Assembly: GCA_020310875.1 (NCBI GenBank)
Contig: CM035423.1
Span: 112,588,766-112,652,765, forward strand
Source of the DNA: Ceratopteris richardii
Taxonomy: Eukaryota > Streptophyta > Polypodiopsida > Polypodiales > Pteridaceae
DNA: 64,000 bases
Direction of reading: 5' to 3'
Shown here: piece after piece, positions 33,817 to 44,114 of the stretch
Layout of the letters: every line of letters begins with the position of its first letter
How positions within the stretch are numbered: position 1 is the stretch's first letter
Program-made: the position numbers and the translations under genes
The notes under the pieces: generated by a model
Seen by the model: only the letters and a program-made list of their open reading frames with translations
Databases searched by the model: none
Told to the model about the DNA's origin: nothing

Positions 33817-36800
33817 AATTCACATCTCTAAACGTCAGGGGTCTGTCTGACCCGTCAAAAGCTTCGATTCTTGGCCAGTGGTTCAAAGACAAGTGCTTCG
33901 CCCCGGACTTTATTTGCTTACAAGAGATTAAAATCGACGGAGAGGATCTACAAAAACGGCTTAAATGCATTTCTCCGAACCACCTTTGGTTCTCCACTTC
34001 CCACCCTAGAGGGACGGGGGGTGCTTCTATCGGCATTAGTCACTCCTTGTCTGGCAATGTGACCTCGACTTTTGAAGGTCGGAATCATCGTTGGATTGCT
34101 ACCTCTCTCGGGTTCCCTTTCCAGTTCACTATGGTCTCAATTTATGCCCCTAATGGTGAAGCAGATAGAATGGATACTTGGGCTTCCCTCGACTCCCTTT
34201 CACACAATGTTCTGATCTGTGGGGACTTCAACATGGTTGAGTTTCCTGAGGACCGATGGAATAACAAAGGAAAAATTATTGATGGTCAGGAGAAAGAGAT
34301 ATGGGATAAAATCAAGCTCCATCTCGACCTGGTCGAGGTGAAAGACATGAAGGGGTTCTCCTGGTCAAATCTCCAGTCGGGGGACTCTTTGAGGAAAGCA
34401 AGACTTGATAGATGCTACATCGATCAGAACACCATCCTTCAGTGGGGTATTCCTTCGATTTCCCAACACATGGACCTGACTATCTCATACCACTATCCGA
34501 TTACTCTGTCTTTCAAACCGATTCCCATGCTCCAGAAAGCTCCTTGGTTTCATGCTTGTCAGACATCGTTTTCCCTCCCCTCTGTCCACCAAGAAATTTC
34601 TGAGGTGTGGACGGAAGCCTTTGCTTACTGTAATGAACCGGCTAAGTGTTTGAGAAGCGCAGTAGAAAGGACTCGAAAAATTCTAATCAGGACTCAAAAG
34701 GCTATAAGAGAAATCTGAAAAAAAAGAAGAGAAACGGTGTACAGGAGGCTCTCACGGCTTGAAGAAGAGGTGAACAAAGGTAAGCTACATTGCCAACAAG
34801 GTCTTTTGAAAATCAGGGGAAGACTAAGGTTAGAGGAGGAGGTTCAAAGGAAAAATCTTCAAATTTTCTTCAAAGATTGGTGGGTAGGGAAGGCCGACAA
34901 ACCAACGAAAGAGATGTGTAACATCCTCAAAAGGAAACAAGCTAGGGAATCCATCCCCCTAATGGTCGATAACAATGGAACTGAATGTTGCACGGAAGTG
35001 GAGAATAGATCTATCATCGTCGAACACTTTAACAATCTTCTCGGGGTCTCGACTCCTCTTTCCCCCCACAGGTGCGAATCCATGGCAACCATCTCAAGGG
35101 TTGCTCAAACCACAATCCCACAGAACTTGATTGCTCTACTGGATGCTAACATCTCCGAGAATGAAATTATCGCGGTTATTGATGCCCTTCGTAATGGGAA
35201 AAGTCCGGGTCCGGATGGCCTTACAAATGAGTTTTTCAAGTCCTTCAAACATCAAGTGGCCACCCCGCTGCGCCTCGTGTGGCAAGAGGCTCTCTCTTTC
35301 GGTGCCCTCCCTGAGTGCCTGAACAATGGCGTCATCAAGTTAATCCACAAACGGGGAGATAAGAACAAAATTGAAAACTGGCGTCCGATTACCATGCTCC
35401 AAACTGGATACAAGATAATTGCAAAAGTTATCGCCAACAGAATCTCTTTTCATTTAAAGTCATGGTTGTGCGAGGACCAGAAAGGTTTTATCAAAGGTAG
35501 ATCTATACTTGAAGCAATTATCGATATTTGGGAAGGCCTTGCTTTTGCTGAGGAGTCTGCTCAAGATCAGGTATTCATTAAGATCAACTTCGACAAAGCG
35601 TATGACAGATTGGAATGGGACTTTATTCTTCAATCATTGAAAGACCTTGGTTGCAGCCAAAAGTTCACGAAGATGGTTTCCACTCTTCTTGGAAATGCTT
35701 CAACTAGAATAAACATCAACGGCAAGCTCTCTGAGCCCATTCATTTAAAAAGATCAATTAGGCAAGGCTGCCCTCTGGCTCCATTACTTTTCGCTATCGC
35801 CTCGAATGGACTCAGCTGCCTATTAAAGCATCACATGGACGCTGGCAATCTCAAGGGTCTTTCCTTACCTCTAAATCACGACCAAATGATTGTGAGACTT
35901 TTTGCTGATGACATGAATGCCTTTGTGCATAACGATATTAACAGCATTGAGGTGTTTTGGTGGTGCCTCCACACCTTTTGTGTGGCATCAGGCTCAAAAA
36001 TCAATCATGCTAAAACTGCTTTTAGAGCAATCAGCAGACATACTCCCCAATTGTTGGTGGATCAGGGGTGTCAAGTTATCCCTAGCGGTCAAGTCTTCCG
36101 TCTCCTTGGCAATCCGATGGGTTTCGATATCTCAATGGACCAACGCTGGAACTGGGTGCTATCCAAGCTGGATAGGAAGTTGAATCAGTGGAAAGGTATG
36201 CAAGTCAACCTGGCAGGGCGTGCTATGGTTGTTAACACATTTATGTTGTCTACAATTATTTACTTTATCTCGTGTTGGAGACCTAAGGAGAAAGACTTGG
36301 CCAAAGTGGAAAGAATCTGCAGAAACTTCCTTTGGACTGGGGACCCCAATAGAAGGGGGATTCCCAAAATCAAATGGGAAACTTGCATTAGCCCTAAAGA
36401 CTCAGGGGGCTTGGGAATTTTGGATATTGTTGGGTTGGCTGACAAGTTGGCTGCAAAGTGGCTTATCAAGGCTTGGAGCAATAGGGAGTCCTCTTGGGCC
36501 AAATTGATCTTCAGAAACACGGAAGACCTTACCTTTGTTGGCCACCCTGGTTGGAAGGACTTAGGGATTCTCACGCTTTTGTTCTCCCCCCACCCGGTCT
36601 TCCCTAAAGGCTCTAGCCTCGTGTGTTCCTTATGGAAGAATTGGAACAAGGCCAAACAGTTCATCAGAATCAGTGATGAGTGGAAGTGGGCGGCTGGCAT
36701 AAGACAAAATGATTCTATTTGGTTCCCGATCAGTGGCATTCGGGGGGTGGAGTCTTGGAACCTCCAAACTGCAAGGCGGTTATGGAGCAAGGGGTTCAAA

Positions 36801-37637
36801 CAGTGGAAACAACTCTGGAAACAAGAGACCAGCCAGTGGATTAGGTTCGAAGAATTGGATCCGAGACTTAGAGTTACCTTTGAGGAATGGACTCTTCTTC
36901 AAAGCAGGTGTTTAGCCTGGGACCGCTCAACTACCCGCCTTCTCTGCGGTCAGGATCTTCCTTGCTTGGAGGGCCTCAAATGGAGCAATGGTAAGAAGCT
37001 ATCCAGAATCCCCAACTTCAAAGAGGATTTGGATGTTCACCACACCCTTAACAAGAGATGGTGCCTTTCTTGGACCAAACTTCGGTGGGAGCTAAAATTC
37101 ATGTCTATTTGGCACCCCCTAATTGAGGTCAAAAAGTCCGTTCTCATGTGGCAGATCTTGCATAAAGGTATCTGGACCAATGCAAGGGCAAACAAAATCT
37201 GTGGTGTGCTGCCATGGTGCAAGCGTTGCCATCGGTGCATCGAAGATTTAGCTCACCTGTTCTTCGACTGCCCCTAGTCCCGCGTTATCTGGCATCACGT
37301 GACCCGAGTTTTGAGACTCACGCGTCAAATCAACTGGCAACAAGTGATGTTGGGTGAGGCGATCGGCTGCTCATCGAGGCTGTGGAATGCCATTAGAGGT
37401 GAGGCTCTCTGGAAGATTTGGAGGGAGCGTTGTGTTGTCAATTTTGGCCAAACCCCTAAGGAATGGTCGATCGAGAAATCTTTGTTTCTCCTTGGTAAAA
37501 GAATTTCCCGAGTCAAGAGATCACCACCGTTTAGACATCACTGTATTTATCTCCTCGAAAACAACAAGTTGAAACCCAAATGGGTCCCACATGAGGGTGA
37601 TGATAATTTTATCCGCCTCATTTGTAATGCCCTGTAG
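33813..37637 (+). pseudogene. LINE ORF2 (endonuclease, RT, zf-RVT) with two nonsense codons
   Basis: One frame of 1274 codons, the same length as the 45-49 kb copy, interrupted by TGA at 34716-34718 (linker) and TAG at 37275-37277 (just behind the zf-RVT cysteines, where relatives have Lys). The APE endonuclease covers residues 1 to about 235 (CLQEIKIDGEDL, SIYAPNGE, ICGDFNMVE, ARLDRCYI). The SDH motif is SYH, with Tyr at residue 226 for the catalytic Asp. In RT motif A the sequence is KINFDKAYD, Asn at 35586-35588 where relatives have Asp; FADD (35901-35912) is intact. zf-RVT lies near residues 1100-1155. Three lesions in catalytic or reading-frame positions mean it can no longer mobilise itself. 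Confidence 0.92.
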
Positions 37638-37778
37638 CTTGCCATACTCCTCCCCGGCATTGTGGGATTTGGGGGGTCCCATGGGCACTAGTCCCATTCA
37701 CTTGTAACTTTTTCTCTTTATTATAATTAAAGTCCGGGAGATTAGGCTAAGGCCGAACTTCCTTTATTTAAAAAAAAA

Positions 37779-37793
37779 AACTATTGCTCCACC
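37779..37793. repeat. Target-site duplication, second of three
   Basis: aactattgctccacc, between the LINE poly(A) and the twin-primed snippet. Confidence 0.9.
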
Positions 37794-37905
37794 TTTAATT
37801 ATAATAAAGAGAAAAAGTTACAAGTGAATGGGACTAGTGCCTATGGGACTAGTCCGGGAGATTAGGCTAAGGCCGAACTTCCTTTATTTAAAAAAAAAAA
37901 AAAAA
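37794..37905. mobile_element. 112-bp twin-primed LINE snippet
   Basis: 37794-37849 is the reverse complement of the LINE 3' UTR (rc of gtcccataggcactag...ataattaaa). 37852-37905 is the directly following 3' UTR in plus orientation (gtccgggagattaggctaagg...) with poly(A). On the source RNA the two parts are contiguous: the inverted part ends at 'aattaaa' and the direct part starts at 'gtccggg'. Inverted 5' part, direct 3' part, poly(A) and flanking target repeats are the diagnostic pattern of twin priming. Confidence 0.88.
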
Positions 37906-37920
37906 AACTATTGCTCCACC
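37906..37920. repeat. Target-site duplication, third of three
   Basis: aactattgctccacc, after the poly(A) of the snippet; the unique flank 'taagg' follows. Confidence 0.9.
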
Positions 37921-39683
37921 TAAGGAAAACCTTGATATGGGCACTCTCCAACCTCTCCATAATTGCTTTTGCATTCAGGCTCACTGAGCAACTATGACAC
38001 TGACACTATCTCATTGGGTTGTGCTAAAGCTGCTCTCCTTGATCAAGCCCCTTGTGCTGTGGCATTGCACCTCCACCGACTCCTCTATTATTTTCAGTCA
38101 TTGTTATCTTCTGTCATTGTAATCTCTCGTGAATAGTCCTGACTAAAAAGGCAAGATTGTACCCTTGTAGCTTTTAGATGAATGAATGAAAAGGTGTGCA
38201 AGCGAGAGATCACTAGGTGCATCATCTCGGGTTTCTTGGAAAGGAGGGTAAAAGGATACCAAAGAGCTCGTCTTAGAGAGACATGGGCACAATGATGAAG
38301 TAGTGGAAGACGTTTATCCTACATTGACACGAATAGGAGTTTTAAAATTTCTCTTTACTTTAAGATGCAATTTAGAAGCATAAACATGGGGCTCATCAAG
38401 ACACTTCAAATTCTTGCAAATTACACTTAGCCTTACCTTTGGCTTGTTAAAATTGTTTATCAGTTTGTTTCTCACCTTTGGGGAATGACTTTCTTAGGGT
38501 CTGTTACATTAGATGGTGTATTCAGTAAGTTCACGTGCATTTCCAAGAACATCTTCTTACAAAGCTTCCCATGTACCCCCATTCATTATCGAAAAATCTA
38601 TTGAATAGAAGACCTTTTTGAAGTACTTTTTACTTTAAGTCTTGGATTAAACATAATGACTCAAAAAAAGGATTTTTGGTTACAATCTTTTTCGACCATG
38701 TGTTTGCTAGTCTCGCTCTCTTCTAATCCATTTTAGTGATTGTGTGTTAACAACTTGGTTCCCATTTATTCCTTTCATTCCTTTTCTTAAAAGAACAAAT
38801 ATGCAAATACTTCTCAGATATACACCATCACCATCGCTTTATTTCTCAGATATACACCATCAGCATCGCTTTACTTGATGAGCACATAAGTGACACTAAC
38901 ACTCATTGAGATTTACGTATTTATTTATTTTGAATCTCGATATATTGATTCATTCATTCTCTTTATTTCAGACGCATTTCATATAATCGCATAATCGTTT
39001 TGCCTTGGTTTCAAACACGAAAGGTGTTTGTCAACATACTAAACTAATGGTGTTGACTTTCATAGCATTAATAAATGAATTGTCTTTCTTTACACAATAG
39101 AGCATTTGAAGCAATTGAGTGTGATTTCCTGTGTGTTGCGCATATATTAAAAATAAGCCACGTTGTTTCACTCTCTTCCCATGTTTCTGCATATATAAAA
39201 GCACTGTTCTCGTGAATCAATGCTTGTTTTTCATAAACAAAATTAGTAGATTTAAGTCGGAAGTTCATAGGTGGAACTTAGTTCAATAACTTCATATGCA
39301 TAGTTGGCTTTTGTCCATATATATTCATCAACACGCAGGAGTTTGGCTGAACGTTATTCACAGAGATTGAGTACAGCAATGAGAGCACAAATTCTCAAGA
39401 AGTTCTATTCATAATGAAAAGGATCACTACTTAAGGAAGATTACAAAAAACCAATTGCAGTTGTGTCCCTTTTGTTCTATTCATAATGAAAAGGATCACT
39501 ACTTAAGGAAGATTACAAAAAACCAATTGCAGTTGTGTCCCTTCTAGTGCAGACCATTCATTTTCCTTTTTTTACACACCCCCAAAAAAAAAACATATTT
39601 CGATTTATTTCATGAAGAACAAACATATGTCGTTTCATTCATTTACAAACCAGAACTTAATCAGGTAATCATAGAAACATTTC
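37921..39683. other. Intergenic with two small tandem repeats
   Basis: AT-rich sequence without a gene. A 32-bp unit (ctcagatatacaccatca...) is duplicated at 38813-38844 and 38845-38876. A 72-bp unit (gttctattcataatgaaaag...) is duplicated at 39402-39473 and 39474-39545, nearly perfectly. Confidence 0.7.
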
Positions 39684-42600
39684 TTTCATTTTTAAATTAT
39701 AAACAAAATGGCGTGAAGTACTTATTGAGATGTCCATTGGAAAGCATGAAACTAAACTCTTTTATATTTAAAGGAGGAGCCATAAACTCTTTTCCATTCT
39801 GGCACCGAATTCTCGAGTGCATATTTGGTAACTCAAACTTGTCATACCCCAATGGCTGCCGCAAGTTTCTTTGCACTTTCAATAGTTCAAGGGAACTTTT
39901 CTTTTTTAATAGAGGTTCAACCAAGACCTACTCCACCAGGCTTTAACTTTGAAATTGCAATTGAAGGGCATAATATCCATGGGACCCCTTTTATCCCATA
40001 AGTTAGAGGAAACTTCGAGTGTTGCAGTAGTGATCTCATTAATGATGCACATCACATTGAATTCAGAGATAACCACGTCCTCCCAAAAATATCTCTGCTA
40101 TTTCTTACATCTTGAGAAATATTATAGAGGAGATCTCCTCAGCAGCTCTTTACCTTTATACTAGACAACTACAATGGCTTTTCACTTGCCTAGGAATGAC
40201 TTGAGGCCACAGCTCAATATTGTTTCTTAATAACCCTCATCGCCGGACCTTGTCATGGATTTCTTGTTCTTTGACAGCTTCATGCAAGCTTCCACAGGCC
40301 TTCAAAAGACAGACATAGGTTACTTAACGTAGCCTCAACAATCATCAACTGATAAATGTACTCAAAGTGTTGCATTGTAGTTCATCATCTGTTCATCTCT
40401 GAACGGATAAACTTCAGGATGTTTGCTAGAGCTTCAGCATAGAGCTTTTCCAAAAACAAGGATTGTTGCATCGAATGTGGTCATAGAATCCTCCACAATC
40501 TGTCTTCGATGCTATTAATTGATTCCCATGAACAAGTCATGGCTTTCGCGTCCCCTCCTAATCTCCAATGCGGAAAATCTTGAGAGAGCTAATATTTGTC
40601 ACCTTGATCACCCTCAGGTTTGAACCACTCATGGGATTTGGCATACTTCACTCCTTCAGGAATGATTAACACGTTTTAATTCATCAGGATCTAGTTTACT
40701 TTCCACAAATGATGATGCGCTCTACAATCCTTGTAATCAGCAAGGACGTATTGTTCCCCAAAGTCAAAGACTAGCACCGAATTATATCAGGAAAAAAAAC
40801 CTTCGATCATGACCTCCCTCATTTTTTGAGCATCCTTTTTCCCCAAAAACCAGTGCCCCATATCCTTTCCCAAGTCTTCTTCATAGACTCCTGCATAAGT
40901 CTTCATAGACTCCACGTCCCATTACTTCCATATACACACACGCACATGTAATGAAAACGTAGATAGAGAGTTTGTTTTTGTATATTTCTCTCATAGTATG
41001 CGTTCACATCATTTTGCTTCAAAGAGATTTTTTACATTTATATGTCCCTCAAGTAGCTTTGATATGAACGATTTCCCTATACATGAGAACTTTTTACTGT
41101 AGTTTTGGCTAAAAGATTTTTCCCCATGTAATCACATATACATGATATTCGCATATATCATGGCACTTTTTACTTGGGATTGCCTTATAGCTGTAACTTC
41201 ACTCATTCTCATATTACTAATCATCTATCAATAGAGAACTCTTCCAACCATTGCATGTCTCTATTTTACGATCTCCTTCTTTGTATTTGTATGTATTTCT
41301 ATTCGTGCTTCCTCACTCACTCACACACCCAACGATTTGGGCACAAGCAAATAACGTATCAACAAAGATGTACCACAACGAATAGTTTCTTAACCCTTAT
41401 TATTTAACATTTGACATTTTGGTGGAATACTATTTTAAATGGTTTTCAAGGATCTCAACTAGTATTTGTCCTTTCAAAAAGGTAAGGGTTTCCTCCATTC
41501 CTCCTTTTTCTTATTACGTTTTCTTTGTTCATTTCCGTTCAAGAACTTTGAACTCCCTTTCCACCTAATATATTCTGATTTTCCATTAAGTTCCCCTTAT
41601 TTATCATTTTCATCTATTTTCTATCTTCTTCTTAAAAGTGTATAAACATATTATCTCCTAGTTGGCTTCTTCGTTTTCATGCCTACCTTGGCTCCCGTTG
41701 AAATTTGAACTAAACCTATGTTAACCTAGGCGATAACACTCTAAAATTACAATGCTAGATGGGTTCACGTTATCCATTTCTATTTTGTCTTTTCTCAATC
41801 TCTTTCCCAATATCTTTCAATTATTGTTCCTCTCTTTCCATGATTCAAGACTTTCCATCAACGTCCAACTATTTTCCACTCTACCTCTCTCATTATATAT
41901 CCTATATCCTTTCTATCTCCCTCTCTATCTACTCTCCCTTAATGTGTCCCTAAATCTCTATCTCTTTCTCTCGATCTCCATCTCTCTCTCTCTATCTCCC
42001 TTTATAGGTTTTTTCCACTCATTGTCTCAACTTCTGTTTCTCTTTTTCTCTCACTATCTCTCCTCAGGTTGAGCTATTTAGTGATCCCCCTTCAACCCAA
42101 ACCTGTCGGCCCTTCTCACACATTTGATTTTCCAACATCTTTGGAGCTGTTTCTCTCTCCATCTCTCTCCATTTATCTTTATCTTTGTCGGACCTTCTCA
42201 CACACTTAAATACATATTAGAAAGGTATGTAGATCAACCTAAGATGGTGTGCTATGGTGGTTAGCATGTTCCTTGTATCTTCAATTATTTAGTTGCTCTC
42301 TTGTTGGAGACTCAAGGACCAAGTGATTGCCATGTGGGAAAGAATTCGCATAAACTTTCTCTAGAAGGGAGATCGTAATTAGAGGGATGTCCCCAAAATT
42401 AAATGGCCTACTTGCATAAACCAAAACGATCAAGGTGGTTTGGGCATCCTTGACATTGAATAAATGGCCAATAAGTTGGTGGCCAAATGGTAAATCAAAG
42501 GATGGAGCAAAAAAGATGCCTCTTGGGCAAAATTGATGTTTAGAAACAAGAGTGCTCTTCAGTTTGTGGTCCTTCCATGGTGGAAAGGTCTTCATCTTCC

Positions 42601-42772
42601 CAATCTTTTATTCTCCCCTTATCAAGTGACTCCAAGAATCTCGAGCTTAGTTTGCTCCCTATGGAAGAGTTGGAACAAGCTGAAAGTTTGTCAAGTTCAA
42701 TGAAGATTGGAAATGGGCTACTAGTATTAGAAAAACGGATTTGATCGAGTTCCCTATCAAGGGAATCAGAGG
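39684..42772. repeat. Tandem segmental duplication, copy 1
   Basis: Matches 42773-43186 plus 49471-51679 in order and orientation: 'aaattataaacaaaatggcg' (39693 and 42784), 'tatttcttacatcttga' (40100 and 49484), 'gcaaggacgtattgttcccc' (40740 and 49759), 'cacgttatccatttctattt' (41766 and 50693), 'aggtatgtagatcaacct' (42222 and 51131). Copy 1 keeps about 0.4 kb (about 40270-40690) that is missing from copy 2. At 40085-40097 it preserves the site where the LINE entered copy 2. No gene; it includes old LINE pieces at about 39895-40010 (minus tail) and 42222-42771. Confidence 0.88.
42222..42771 (+). pseudogene. Old LINE ORF2 fragment in duplication copy 1
   Basis: The plus strand reads like the post-RT region: KG(M)..INL, SLLLETQGP-type remnants, then GLGILDIE and LVAKW. 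It continues to about 42771, where the duplication junction cuts it. Several stops. The paralogous copy at 51131 continues to the natural LINE end. Confidence 0.75.
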
Positions 42773-43186
42773 TTTCATTTTCAAATTATAAACAAAATGG
42801 CGTGAAGTACCATTGGAAAGCATGAAACTAAACTCTATTATGCAGAGATTGAAAGGAGGAGCCACAAACTCCTTTCCATTCTGGCACCGAATTCTCAGCT
42901 GCATATTCGGTAACTGAAACTTGTCATATCCCAATGGCTGTCGCAATATTCTTTGCACTTTCAATAGTTCGTGGAAACTTTTTTTTTTTAAATGGAGATT
43001 CGGCCTAGGCCTACTCCTCCTCGCTTTAGCATTGAAACTGCAACTGTACACGGAAGGGCATAGTACCCATGGGACCCCCCTTATCCCACAAGTTCGAGAA
43101 AACTTCGGGTGTTGGAGTAGTGATCTCTTTAATGATGCACATCACATTGAATTCAGAGCTAACCACGTCCTCGCAAAAACATCTCT
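42773..43186. repeat. Tandem segmental duplication, copy 2, left part
   Basis: Left part of copy 2, ending in aaaaacatctct (43175-43186), which reappears right of the LINE at 49470-49481. It includes an old minus-strand LINE 3' tail (about 42977-43093: poly(T), then aaatggagattcggcctagg and acccatgggacccc). Confidence 0.85.
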
Positions 43187-43502
43187 GTGATTTTCCCGAC
43201 CACTGACTCTATACCATTATGTTGGACCAATGACTCTCAATAAACACTTTTAAGTGGAATTCGCATGCGGCAGTGGTGGAGTAGAATTCGCTCACGGCGC
43301 AAAAACATAATCAAAGCGGACATGAACTCAGAACAACAATGATAGCAGCGTTGAGATAGCTGGAGGTAGGCGTCGGAAGCAGGCGACGGACGTTCTGGAG
43401 TGAATTCATTTGACAAGCAGCAGGCGACATCTTTGTGACGGAGACGGAGCTGTGCAACTATGGTCCGACTGACTTGAGCTGCGGCGATCGACAGAGAACG
43501 GA

Positions 43503-43651
43503 CCGTCGATCGCGGGGCCCCAAACCGTCAATCGCGGGCCCATTTACCATCAATCGCGGAGGACATTACCACCTTTCGCGGACAATTCCGTCAATCGCGG
43601 GCGCGTGGGCCAGAAAACCGTCCATCGTGGCTCCAATACCATCGGTCGCGG
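43503..43651 (+). promoter_or_regulatory. Motif array in LINE 5' leader (consensus CCRTCAATCGCGG)
   Basis: Seven copies or variants start at 43503, 43525, 43547, 43569, 43588, 43618 and 43639, with spacings of 22, 22, 22, 19, 30 and 21 bases. Copies 2 and 5 read CCGTCAATCGCGG. The array lies 0.3 kb from the 5' end of a full-length LINE, where these elements need an internal promoter, so a regulatory role is plausible but not shown. It is CpG-rich and a likely methylation target. Confidence 0.55.
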
Positions 43652-43867
43652 GACCTCAATACCGCCGACCGACACGGAACTAGCAGTACCGAAGGGATGG
43701 CCTGGTTCGGCTCTGTGCTCTCCCTCTAACGGCCGTCTAGGGCCACGTGCCTGGCCGGCACTCGTCCTTTTGTCCTTTGGCATTAAAAGCTTAGAAGCTT
43801 TAGGAGGCCCCAGAGCGCCGTCTTCGCGTGGCTTAAAGGGGGAGGCGCCCTCTTTAAGTGAGTTCGG

Positions 43868-44000
43868 TTAAAAAAGAGAAGAAAAAAAAAAAAAAAAAAG
43901 AAAGAAAGAAAAAAAAAAAGAAAAGAAAAGAAAAAAAAAAAGGAGAGAAAGAAAAAAGAAGAAAAAAGAAGAAAAAGAAAAAAAAAAAGAGAGGAAACAT
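43868..44000 (+). repeat. Purine (A/G) tract in LINE leader
   Basis: About 130 bases of almost only A and G (AAAAGAAAAG type). Lies between the motif array and ORF1. A length-variable tract; no frame. Confidence 0.85.
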
Positions 44001-44114
44001 TCGAAAAAATTTTCGTTGAGAGCTACCCTTTTTTGGGTTTTTTGGGATTTTTGGCTGCTTCTCTCCTCAGAGCTTCAGAAAAGATCTCCTCTCTCGGGGT
44101 GCCCCTCTCTTATC

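Larger units (their letters stand above)
32239..37778 (+). mobile_element. Full-length-like LINE, subfamily A (L1 type)
   Basis: 5540 bp between copies of a 15-bp target duplication: a 255-bp 5' leader, ORF1, ORF2, a 3' UTR (tgtgggatttggggggtccc, ccgggagattaggctaagg) and poly(A). The leader is much shorter than the 0.93 kb of the subfamily B copy, so it may be slightly 5'-truncated. Damage is light: two nonsense codons in ORF2 plus substitutions at key residues (see the ORFs). The poly(A) is followed by the target repeat and then a second, tiny LINE insertion at the same site. Confidence 0.92.

Noticed and set aside
41752-42072. Leu/Ser-rich frames suggesting a membrane protein
   Set aside because: The sequence is a pyrimidine-rich tract; the paralogous copy at 50690-51100 does not keep the frame.
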